From: Cellvibrio sp. | Lineage (GTDB): Bacteria > Pseudomonadota > Gammaproteobacteria > Pseudomonadales > Cellvibrionaceae | Length of the DNA stretch: 16,765 nucleotides | Reading direction: 5' to 3' | Assembly (NCBI GenBank): GCA_021323495.1 | Contig: JAJQJO010000086.1 | Location: forward strand, 1 to 16,765 | Shown: in pieces, positions 1 through 7,050 of the stretch | Layout: every line of letters starts with the position of its first letter | Position numbering within the stretch: position 1 is the first letter of the stretch | The notes under the pieces: generated by a model | Told to the model about the DNA's origin: nothing | What the model saw: only the letters and a program-made list of their open reading frames with translations | Database searches by the model: none | Program-made: the position numbers and the translations under genes

Positions 1-2063
1 GCCAACAAGCTCAACTCCTGTTCGGGGGTGAGGTTGCGGAAGTAAGGGACGAAATCTTTATGGCCGCGCACGACTGCGCGGTAAGCCTCAAGGCTGGCTT
101 TGCCCATGCGTTCAATCAGATCGCGCCATTCCGGTTTGGGCGCAGCGTTAGGTGCCATAGTCGCACGCATAGTCGCCACTACATAAGAAGAAAGGCTGCT
201 GAAAGCAACACGCGGCAACCCGAACTTGTAGCGGATCATCTCGCCTTGCTCAGTCACCCGGATCCGGCCTTTAACCGAGCCCGGCGGTTGCGACGCCATG
301 GCTTTTTCTACCGGACCGCCGCCGCGGCCAACGGTACCGCCACGGCCGTGGAATAACACCAGCGATACATCAAACTTATCGGCCAACGCGACCAGTTTTT
401 CCTGCGCCTTATATTGCGCCCAAGTGGCCGCCAGCTTGCCCGCATCTTTGGCGGAGTCGGAATAGCCGATCATTACCGTTTGCTGTTGGGCTGAATATTG
501 TTGGTACCACTCCAGGTCCCACAAACGCTCCATCACAATCGGTGCGCGGTCCAGATCGTCAAGGGTTTCAAACAGCGGCACAATTGGCATGTTCCAGGTC
601 ATGCCGCACTCTTTCAGTAACAGGGCCACCGCCAATACATCCGATGGCTGTTGCGCCATGGAAATCACGTAGTGGGAAAGGATTTCACGCGGCTCTTGCG
701 CGACCACCCGGCAGGTCGCCAGGACTTCGGCAGTTTCGTCGCTCATTGGCCAGCTGATCGGCAATAGTGGACGCTTGCTGGTCAGGGATTCCAGCAGGAA
801 CGCCTGACGTTTTTCTTCCGGCCATTCACGATATTCGCCAATGCCGAGGTATTGCACCAATTCATCAATTGCCTGCACATGGCGATCGCCATCCTGACGG
901 ATGTCGAGCGGCACCAGGTTGATACCGAAGCAGTGGATACGGCGAATCGTATCGACCAGCGGGCCATTGGCGATATGGGGCAAGCCGACATCATTAAGCG
1001 AGCGGAAGCAGAGCATCAAGGGTGATAGCAGGTCTTCGCGGCTGGTGATCAGATCGACCGGCACTTCTACCGAGCGACCTTGCAAGCGCGACTCAGACCA
1101 CTCCAGGGTGGATTGGATGCGGCGGCGCAGGTCATACATCACATCGCGGTACGGAGTGGTGCTGTCCGGGTAAAGCGCACGCAATTCGTCGCTCGCCTCA
1201 ATCATGCTCAGGTCGCCACCCAGGCTGTATACATCGCGTGAGTAGAGTTCGGCCGCCATCCAGCGCCCCAGCAAGAGTACTTCGCGGGTAATTTTGTGGG
1301 TTACATTAGGGTTGCCGTCGCGGTCGCCCCCCATCCATGAATAGAACTTGATGGGGCGGATATCAACCGGCAAGGACTCGCCCAAATGGCGGGAGCACTG
1401 GCGATCCAGATGGCGGATAAAGTCCGGCACTGCTTGCCAGAGACTATTTTCGATAACCGCAAAGCCCCACTTGGCTTCATCTACGGCAGTCGGGCGAGTA
1501 GTGCGGATTTCGTCGGTTGCCCAGATTTCTTCCACTAAACGGTGCAAGCGGCCACGCAATTTGTCTTGCTCAAAGCCCAACAAACTGCCGTTTTGACGAT
1601 CGGCCAGGGTATCGACGATCTGGTCGTATTTGCGGATCAAGGTACGGCGGGTCACTTCAGTCGGGTGCGCCGTCAATACCAGTTCAATCCGCAGCTTGTT
1701 GATTATCTCGGTCAGGGCGTCTTTGCCGTGAATATTGGCAAACTCCTGGATCATGGTTTGCAAACTATCGTCGCGCTCGGCTTCGGCGCTGGAAAAATAT
1801 TCCTGGTCAGCAATATTGGCCAGGTTCAGGAATTGGTTAAACGCGCGCACTATCGGCAGGATGTTCTGGTCATCCAGGCCGCTCAGCATTGCCACCAGGG
1901 GCGCCGAATCACCATTTTCCGCTTTGGTGATGGCCTTACCCAACTTGCGGATACCTTCTACCTTGGTAAACAGTTCTGCGCCTTCATGGGCATGAATCGT
2001 CTCACCTAAGAGCTCCCCCAGCAGGCGGACATTTTCGCGCAGGGTTTCAGGTAGCTTTAACAT
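1..2063 (-). CDS. ppc: Phosphoenolpyruvate carboxylase, 3' end beyond window
   Basis: Adds bicarbonate to phosphoenolpyruvate to give oxaloacetate and phosphate, the cytoplasmic anaplerotic reaction feeding the TCA cycle. The reading frame is open from the ATG at 2063 to the left edge: 687 complete codons, compared with about 880 residues in the E. coli enzyme, so roughly the last 190 residues are outside. Visible signatures are LVLTAHPTE at residues 128-136 with the catalytic His at 133, and the glycine/arginine loop FHGRGGTVGRGGGP at 571-584, which contains the catalytic His and phosphate-binding arginines. SWMGGDRDGNPN is also present. The start follows GGAG at a suitable distance and begins MLKLPETLREN, typical of the family N-terminus. 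No frameshift is seen. It is transcribed away from the stress genes and is probably independent of them. The family identification is essentially certain. Confidence 0.97.
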   Translation of the reverse strand, partial: MLKLPETLRENVRLLGELLGETIHAHEGAELFTKVEGIRKLGKAITKAENGDSAPLVAMLSGLDDQNILPIVRAFNQFLNLANIADQEYFSSAEAERDDSLQTMIQEFANIHGKDALTEIINKLRIELVLTAHPTEVTRRTLIRKYDQIVDTLADRQNGSLLGFEQDKLRGRLHRLVEEIWATDEIRTTRPTAVDEAKWGFAVIENSLWQAVPDFIRHLDRQCSRHLGESLPVDIRPIKFYSWMGGDRDGNPNVTHKITREVLLLGRWMAAELYSRDVYSLGGDLSMIEASDELRALYPDSTTPYRDVMYDLRRRIQSTLEWSESRLQGRSVEVPVDLITSREDLLSPLMLCFRSLNDVGLPHIANGPLVDTIRRIHCFGINLVPLDIRQDGDRHVQAIDELVQYLGIGEYREWPEEKRQAFLLESLTSKRPLLPISWPMSDETAEVLATCRVVAQEPREILSHYVISMAQQPSDVLAVALLLKECGMTWNMPIVPLFETLDDLDRAPIVMERLWDLEWYQQYSAQQQTVMIGYSDSAKDAGKLAATWAQYKAQEKLVALADKFDVSLVLFHGRGGTVGRGGGPVEKAMASQPPGSVKGRIRVTEQGEMIRYKFGLPRVAFSSLSSYVVATMRATMAPNAAPKPEWRDLIERMGKASLEAYRAVVRGHKDFVPYFRNLTPEQELSLL

Positions 2064-2243
2064 TGGGTTTCTCCAACAAATCGAGGGATTAAAAAACGCA
2101 CAAGCGAATCACCAAAAGCGGGCGGCATTCTACGCCATCACCCCCTTCATGGGTAGAAAATGGCAGCAGGAATAGCTTACTTAATGATAAAAACTCGCAT
2201 TATCGAATTATTCGGGCTTTTTAGCGGCCGCGCAGATTACAAA

Positions 2244-2269
2244 GGTGCGCGCTGCTATGCAAGCGCACC
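2244..2269. repeat. Inverted repeat (7-bp perfect arms) upstream of ppc
   Basis: GGTGCGC at 2244-2250 is the exact reverse complement of GCGCACC at 2263-2269. A further TGC/GCA pairing can form inside the loop. No T-run follows on either strand, so it does not look like an intrinsic terminator. It could be an operator or an RNA hairpin in a leader; the function is unknown. Confidence 0.5.
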
Positions 2270-2408
2270 AAACAAGAGCGGACATCCCGGCACTATAAAA
2301 TGCGGATAATTTACACCGGCGTGAACCAGGGATCGCGCAACCGCCGGATTGGTTCACCTTGGTCACACTGCCAGTCGAATTCATCAAATTATAAAACCCG
2401 GCAGTTTT

Positions 2409-2436
2409 CTGTTTGCCAGTGCCAAGGGCAAAACAG
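2409..2436. repeat. Inverted repeat in the SDR upstream region
   Basis: CTGTTTGCC at 2409-2417 pairs with GGCAAAACAG at 2427-2436, with one bulged A and a 9-base loop. It lies about 190 bases before the oxidoreductase start and has no adjacent T-run. It could fold in the leader of the plus-strand transcript, or it may be chance. Confidence 0.4.
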
Positions 2437-2617
2437 CAAATACTATGCCCACCAACCCGATGCCCTGATCTTTATCAAAGTCGCTACCAAAGCCGGGGTC
2501 TATCCGCCGCTTTACCACCCGTCCCTCAACCAGCGTGACTCAGCGTACAGATATCGCGTCCGTCCAAGGCCATTCTTTTCACAGCCATTTTTATAAACAG
2601 CCGTTATTTCTTTGTGT

Positions 2618-2625
2618 AAGGAGGA
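2618..2625 (+). promoter_or_regulatory. Strong ribosome binding site of the SDR gene
   Basis: AAGGAGGA is a near-perfect Shine-Dalgarno match placed 3 bases before the ATG at 2629, with the GGAGG core 4 to 8 bases upstream. It is the strongest site in the window and fixes the start, suggesting high translation of the stress oxidoreductase. Confidence 0.75.
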
Positions 2626-2628
2626 CGT

Positions 2629-3531
2629 ATGGCGATCTTTGACCAATACGCGATGCAAGATCCACGCACCCAATATCCCAAAGCCCAGGGCCATGCGGAT
2701 GAACAGCAACCCGATCCCGCGCTGGATGCAATTTTAAAACCCCAGGCTGATCACGGGGAGGAAAGTTATTGCGGTGCGAACCGCCTGCGCGGCAGGAAAG
2801 CACTTATCACCGGCGGCGATTCAGGCATTGGCCGTGCAGTGGCAATAGCCTTCGCCCGCGAAGGTGCGGATGTAGTCATTAACTACTTGCCCAGCGAAGA
2901 GGTGGATGGCCAGAAAACCCTGAACATGATCCGCGAGGCAGGACCAAAAGCCATTGCAATTCCCGGCGATATCACTGATGAAAAATTTTGTAAAACCCTC
3001 GTACAGCAGGCGGTCGAAGCATTGGGCTCGATTGATATCCTGGTCAACAATGCGGGTAAACAACAATTTGTCGAAGAATTGGAAGATCTCAGCACCGAGC
3101 AATTTGTCCAAACCTATACAACCAATGTATTTGCCATGTTCTGGATTACCAAAGCGGCTGTTCCGCATATGCCAGCGGGCGCCAGCATTATTAACACCAC
3201 GTCGATCCAGTCTTACCAGCCTTCACCGGGCTTACTGGATTACGCCTCAACCAAAGGTGCGATTACCGCATTTACCAAAAGCCTGGCAAAAATGTTGGTT
3301 AAAAAAGGGATTCGGGTGAATGCGGTAGCTCCCGGCCCGATCTGGACACCCTTGCAACAAAGTGGCGGGCAACCGGACGAAAAACTCCAGCAATTTGGCA
3401 ATAAAGTGCCACTGGGGCGCGCGGGACAACCGGCTGAAGTTGCGCCCGCATTTGTATTCCTTGCATCACAGGAATCGAGTTATATCACTGCTGAAGTGAT
3501 CGGCGTGACGGGCGGAGAACATTTGCCTTAG
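2629..3531 (+). CDS. yghA: YghA-type short-chain dehydrogenase/reductase
   Basis: A cytoplasmic NAD(P)-dependent oxidoreductase of the classical SDR fold, 300 residues, about the length of E. coli YghA (294) and of the Bacillus general stress protein 39 group. The roughly 50-residue leader before the Rossmann fold is typical of this subgroup. Visible motifs are the cofactor loop TGGDSGIGR (61-69), NNAG (140-143), catalytic Ser192 in TTSIQSYQPSP, and Tyr205 and Lys209 in YASTK. The C-terminal ITAEVIGVTGGEH is also diagnostic. The physiological substrate is not established from sequence; relatives reduce aldehydes or ketones and are induced by stress. It is followed after 44 bases by the duplicated membrane protein gene on the same strand, so the two are probably co-transcribed. 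Its presence among trehalose and glycogen genes fits a stress-response role. Confidence 0.93.
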   Translation: MAIFDQYAMQDPRTQYPKAQGHADEQQPDPALDAILKPQADHGEESYCGANRLRGRKALITGGDSGIGRAVAIAFAREGADVVINYLPSEEVDGQKTLNMIREAGPKAIAIPGDITDEKFCKTLVQQAVEALGSIDILVNNAGKQQFVEELEDLSTEQFVQTYTTNVFAMFWITKAAVPHMPAGASIINTTSIQSYQPSPGLLDYASTKGAITAFTKSLAKMLVKKGIRVNAVAPGPIWTPLQQSGGQPDEKLQQFGNKVPLGRAGQPAEVAPAFVFLASQESSYITAEVIGVTGGEHLP

Positions 3532-3575
3532 GTCAGGCCCTTGAGTAAAACATTGAATTGCAACAGGGATAAAAG

Positions 3576-4226
3576 ATGAAGCAACAGCATCCATTTTTTA
3601 AACGTAATGGGCTTTTAGTGGTATTTGTCACTTTCATGTTGATAAGCCTCGTGGGCCAGGCTTATACCGGTTGGGAAGAATACAACCAGGAGCGACAGGA
3701 ACAACAGCTTCCCGCTATCGCCATGGGCCAATATCTGGTTTCCGGTCATTTTATCCAGACAACCTTTGAAAATTGGGAAAGCGAATTCCTGCAGATGGGA
3801 ATGTATGTATTTATGACGGTATTTTTATTTCAGCAGGGATCAGCCGAGTCCAAATCCCTGGATGAGCCGGAAGCGGTAGACAGGAAACCCCAAGCGCATC
3901 AACACGCACCATGGCCCGTCAGGAAGGGCGGAATCTATCTGGCGATTTATCAAAATTCCTTGAGCCTGGTATTTCTCGGTTTGTTTATCACCTCCCTCTT
4001 CCTGCATGCCTATGGCACCCTGAAAAACTTCGCTGAAGAAGGCAAGCAGGTCAGCAGTTACTGGCAGGTTTTTTTGGAAAACCGGTTTTGGTTTGAATCA
4101 TTCCAGAATTGGCAAAGTGAATTTTTATCAGTAGCTGCCATTGTCTTTTTTTCAATTTACCTCAGGCAACACGGCTCACCCGAATCAAAACCTGTTGATG
4201 CGCCCCATAGCGAAACCGGTAAATAA
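3576..4226 (+). CDS. DUF6766-like membrane protein with internal duplication
   Basis: A predicted inner-membrane protein of 216 residues with about four transmembrane segments (approximately 12-29, 71-87, 127-146 and 183-197). It resembles the uncharacterised DUF6766 family; this was recognised from remembered motifs, not a search. The sequence is two homologous halves. Residues 9-97 run from a hydrophobic NGLLVVF helix to FENWESEFLQ, a second helix and QGSAESK. Residues 125-209 repeat this as NSLSLVF, FQNWQSEFLS, a helix and HGSPESK. The halves are joined by a polar linker rich in His, Pro and Lys (about 98-118). The conserved NW(E/Q)SEFL motif sits just before the second helix of each half. 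No catalytic motif is recognised. The start has a purine-rich AGGGA upstream. It shares strand and short spacing with the SDR gene, suggesting an operon. Confidence 0.82.
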   Translation: MKQQHPFFKRNGLLVVFVTFMLISLVGQAYTGWEEYNQERQEQQLPAIAMGQYLVSGHFIQTTFENWESEFLQMGMYVFMTVFLFQQGSAESKSLDEPEAVDRKPQAHQHAPWPVRKGGIYLAIYQNSLSLVFLGLFITSLFLHAYGTLKNFAEEGKQVSSYWQVFLENRFWFESFQNWQSEFLSVAAIVFFSIYLRQHGSPESKPVDAPHSETGK

Positions 4227-4290
4227 GGTTGGACAGAACCCAATCGCTCTCACGCAACAACGGCAAGACATTTTGCAACTAATTTTTATT

Positions 4291-4989
4291 TCAAACGACT
4301 TCATCCAGATTACACGCAACCAATGATTTTCCGGCAAGTGATCGTAAAAATCCGGGCAAACACTGGAGCGTAACCCCGGGACGGTTTTGTTCCGGTCTTC
4401 CATCGTGCATTAATACAATGTCACCCGCTTTGACTTGCTCGAGCCGCCGCGCAATACCGGTTTTGGTGCCCAATGCGCCCCAATCAATAATGCTGCGGCT
4501 CCACAGAACCGTCGCCATATGTTCCGCATGTGCTTGCCTGCGCATCGCTGTACGTAAACGTCCAAACGGTGGGCGAAACCAGCGCGGTGCACTGCCGGTA
4601 ATATTTTCCACAATGTCGGTTGTGCGCGCCACTTCACTTTTGGCACGCGCGGATGAAATCAGCCAGGGATGCCGATGACTGTATGTGTGGTTGCCAATGG
4701 TATGTCCGGCCGCGACTATTTTTTCTACCAACTGTGGAAAACGCTCGGCCGCCTCCCCCACGACAAAGAAAGTTGCTTTCACGCCGTAATCAGCGAGCAC
4801 AGCGAGGATTTCGGGGGTGTAATCCGGATCGGGACCGTCGTCAAAGGTTAAACAAACCTGACGCTTGATATCGACTTTCAATTTGCCCATATGGGTGAAA
4901 TTTTCCAGCGTACGGAGCGGCTGGGGTAGCGGCGAACGATGGGTAAATAGCGAAGCGTAAATATCACAGTTGCGCGATGCGTAATTCAT
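4291..4989 (-). CDS. NodB-type polysaccharide deacetylase
   Basis: A carbohydrate esterase family 4 enzyme, expected to remove N- or O-acetyl groups from a saccharide using a divalent metal. All NodB motifs are visible (numbering from the ATG at 4989, 232 residues): TFDDGP at 48-53 (base and metal Asp), HTYSH at 101-105 (metal histidines), RPPFGR at 139-144, IDW at 168-170 and LMHD at 193-196 (catalytic His). The enzyme therefore looks active. There is no signal peptide or membrane segment; the first 40 residues are polar, so action in the cytoplasm or on a lipid-linked intermediate is possible. I prefer ATG 4989 over the in-frame GTG at 4998 because GGAG lies 8 bases before the ATG and overlaps the GTG. 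It starts 5 bases after the upstream gene's stop, as the last gene of a three-gene operon. The substrate is unknown. Confidence 0.92.
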   Translation of the reverse strand: MNYASRNCDIYASLFTHRSPLPQPLRTLENFTHMGKLKVDIKRQVCLTFDDGPDPDYTPEILAVLADYGVKATFFVVGEAAERFPQLVEKIVAAGHTIGNHTYSHRHPWLISSARAKSEVARTTDIVENITGSAPRWFRPPFGRLRTAMRRQAHAEHMATVLWSRSIIDWGALGTKTGIARRLEQVKAGDIVLMHDGRPEQNRPGVTLQCLPGFLRSLAGKSLVACNLDEVV

Positions 4990-4994
4990 GTTAA

Positions 4995-5540
4995 TCACTC
5001 CGCAGAAAAATTTTTGAGTAAACTATCGCGCGTCAACCAATAGGCATGGGGATGGATGCGATTATTTTCCTGGTCGACAAGATGCGGGAAAAAAACCCGT
5101 AATAAAATAGTGAAATAAAATTTACGCACCAGATTAAGCGCCGAATCTGGTAACCGCTCGATGACAAAGCCCAACTTTTCCCCGTGCGGAGGCAACCAGC
5201 TGACACCATGGAACGCTTTTACCTGCCTGAATTTTTCGTTTTCATGGATAGCTTTCGCCAGATGCGCAAATGATGCGAGCAATAGCCGCCGGAAACGTAG
5301 TGCATTGCGGATATGTTGGCGCGGATCAGCCGCCGGGTGCGCGAAGCATTCACGATTAAAATGCAAAATCGCTAAACAGTCACCCGGTTCAATCCAGGTA
5401 CCGTCATTCATTACCCTCCGCTTACCGGAAAAGGTTTCAAAAGAAAAACTTAACAGTTCATCAAATTTTTCCACACGATGCCGGCGTCGCCAATGGGCGT
5501 CATACCAGCACATAAACCGGTAGAACAAAGTCGTTTTCAT
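4995..5540 (-). CDS. YkoP-like domain protein
   Basis: A 181-residue protein without signal peptide or clear membrane helix, rich in aromatic and basic residues. It resembles the YkoP-like family named after Bacillus subtilis YkoP, which as I recall is found beside or fused to polysaccharide deacetylases. Features supporting this are DGTWIEPGDCLAILHFNR (46-63), GVSWLPPHGEKLGFVIE (112-128) and a C-terminal HPHAYWLTRDSLL (163-175). No catalytic function is known for the family and I see no convincing metal site. The gene begins in an ATGA overlap with the upstream glycosyltransferase stop and ends 5 bases before the deacetylase ATG, so the three products are almost certainly made together. An accessory or substrate-binding role for the glycosyltransferase/deacetylase pair is my inference. 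Confidence 0.75.
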   Translation of the reverse strand: MKTTLFYRFMCWYDAHWRRRHRVEKFDELLSFSFETFSGKRRVMNDGTWIEPGDCLAILHFNRECFAHPAADPRQHIRNALRFRRLLLASFAHLAKAIHENEKFRQVKAFHGVSWLPPHGEKLGFVIERLPDSALNLVRKFYFTILLRVFFPHLVDQENNRIHPHAYWLTRDSLLKNFSAE

Positions 5541-6931
5541 AATTTATTACGCCCCGCCTGCATAAAAAATCCGGAATTTCTTTTTTTCAGGATACTTCTC
5601 TTAAACGTTTTTTTACCCAAGGTGCAGTTTTTCAAAATACTATCCAACTCTGCCACCACCGCCTGTGCCGCATCAGGGCGGCCTAACTGTCGAGCATTTA
5701 TTTTCATCTGCTCCAATCGAGCAACATCACTGAATAATTCCGCCAGCACACCCGGCAGTTGATCTGGTTCCGCATGCAAGCCCGCGCCTTTTGTGTGTAA
5801 AAACTGGACGTTGTGTTTTTCCTGCCCACCCAAACAACAGGTCGCAATAAACGGCCTTCCGCACGCCAGCGATTCGCTCACTGTTAAGCCACCGGGCTTG
5901 CCCACCACCAGATCAGCCGCACAAAATAAATCACTCATATCCTCGCGCCAACCAAATAGATGGAAGCGGTTTGGATATTGCCGGGCGAGCTGTTGCAAGA
6001 TTTCCATATCAGCAGTATTGCTGCCGATGGTCACCAGCACCTGATACTGATGGCGCTGGTCATGGAGCAACTGTTTAACCACATCGATAACACCTATGCC
6101 GCACTGACCGCCGGTGATCAACACCGTAGGCGCCTGCCCGAGCCCCAAGCGGTCGCGCGCTTGCGCCTGGACAGGAAGAGTTGCGAATGCCGGCATTAAT
6201 GGAATACCTGTCACCCGGATACGCTCCGCATCCACGCCCTGCCGCCGCAATGATTCAGCAACTTCATCGTGACTGACACAATACAAACTGGTGGTGTTGC
6301 GCACCCATACACCGTGCACACCATAATCCGTCAGTACCCCGATGACCGGTTGGGTAATAACGCCTTTTTGGATCGAGCGCGACAACAGCGCGTTGGGATA
6401 CATCTGGGTGGCAATTAAAAAGTCGGGCGAATAATCGGTTACGAATTTTTTCAAGCGGGATGACATGATGCTATAAATCAACCCGAGCAATCCTTGCACT
6501 AACAACCGGCCTGCGGGAATCCGGTTGCGGTTGCAAATACTATTGACCAAAGTATTGAATAAGGCGCTATCCAGACTTTTGTAATAGTCCGGTAGTGAAA
6601 ACTGGGATCGCTCAACAACTTCTGGAAAGAAACGCTTTTGTTGCGCTTCCAGAAAATCCACCAGGCGTTGGTCGGCCGGAATTTTTCCGGCGAGTTGTCG
6701 ATAAAAATTTTTATCGAGATCATACAGTTTTTGATACAGGTCCGGCTGTTCCGCCGTCATATGCAAATAGCCGTTTTTAATAGCGTCACTCACCTGCCCA
6801 TCAATAAGGTTGGTGATATCAAGATATTTCGTTTCAATATCCGGATACTGGTGTCGCAGTGCCACATCAATGGCTTCAGCCGCGCGCGTGTGGCCGTAGC
6901 CAGGGCTGGAGGTAAGGAATAGACACTTCAT
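5537..6931 (-). CDS. MGDG-synthase-family glycosyltransferase (GT28-like)
   Basis: A GT-B fold glycosyltransferase of 464 residues of the monogalactosyldiacylglycerol synthase / processive diacylglycerol glucosyltransferase type, expected to transfer a sugar from a UDP-sugar to a lipid acceptor at the cytoplasmic membrane surface. The N-terminal acceptor half has the glycine loop SSPGYGHTRAAEA (8-20) and LTDYGVHGVWV (200-210), and continues to VTGIPLMPAF (240-249). The donor half has TGGQCGIG (273-280), FGWREDMSDLFCAADLVVGK (326-345), then PGGLTVSESLACGRP (346-360) and GGQEKHNVQFL (368-378). The C-terminal 30 residues are lysine-rich and could bind membrane. An AAAGGA site precedes the ATG. 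It is the first gene of the operon with the YkoP-like protein and deacetylase, and lies 119 bases after the end of treS-mak on the same strand. A lipid or lipid-linked sugar acceptor is likely; the precise acceptor is unknown. Confidence 0.88.
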   Translation of the reverse strand: MKCLFLTSSPGYGHTRAAEAIDVALRHQYPDIETKYLDITNLIDGQVSDAIKNGYLHMTAEQPDLYQKLYDLDKNFYRQLAGKIPADQRLVDFLEAQQKRFFPEVVERSQFSLPDYYKSLDSALFNTLVNSICNRNRIPAGRLLVQGLLGLIYSIMSSRLKKFVTDYSPDFLIATQMYPNALLSRSIQKGVITQPVIGVLTDYGVHGVWVRNTTSLYCVSHDEVAESLRRQGVDAERIRVTGIPLMPAFATLPVQAQARDRLGLGQAPTVLITGGQCGIGVIDVVKQLLHDQRHQYQVLVTIGSNTADMEILQQLARQYPNRFHLFGWREDMSDLFCAADLVVGKPGGLTVSESLACGRPFIATCCLGGQEKHNVQFLHTKGAGLHAEPDQLPGVLAELFSDVARLEQMKINARQLGRPDAAQAVVAELDSILKNCTLGKKTFKRSILKKRNSGFFMQAGRNKL

Positions 6932-7050
6932 AACATTTCCTTTTTAACGCATACATTTTCCATTGGGTTATGTTTCGCCCGCAGGAATTACCAATTCGGT
7001 CCGATCAGTGATGGCACTATCGCCGTGCCCCGTTAAATTCAGTTTACTAT

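Larger units (their letters stand above)
2064..2628. other. Divergent intergenic region between ppc and the SDR gene
   Basis: A 565-base stretch with no convincing gene must hold the promoters of both ppc (minus) and the oxidoreductase (plus). An AT-rich segment lies at about 2178-2212. A possible minus-strand -10 element TAGAAT lies at 2132-2127 for ppc, but I see no good -35 with it. Two inverted repeats are listed separately. A 98-codon plus-strand ORF (2300-2596) and a 44-codon minus-strand ORF (2518-2384) occur here; neither has enough support to be called a gene. Confidence 0.6.

Noticed and set aside
1542..2009. 155-codon plus-strand ORF inside ppc
   Set aside because: It lies entirely antisense to a clearly recognised ppc reading frame with conserved motifs, so it is a shadow ORF.
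2300..2596. 98-codon plus-strand ORF between ppc and the SDR gene
   Set aside because: No ribosome binding site, low-complexity unfamiliar composition and no recognisable domain; it ends just before the strong SDR ribosome site and is most likely chance.
4990..4998. GTG start at 4998 for the deacetylase
   Set aside because: The only good Shine-Dalgarno (GGAG) overlaps this GTG and is well placed for ATG 4989.
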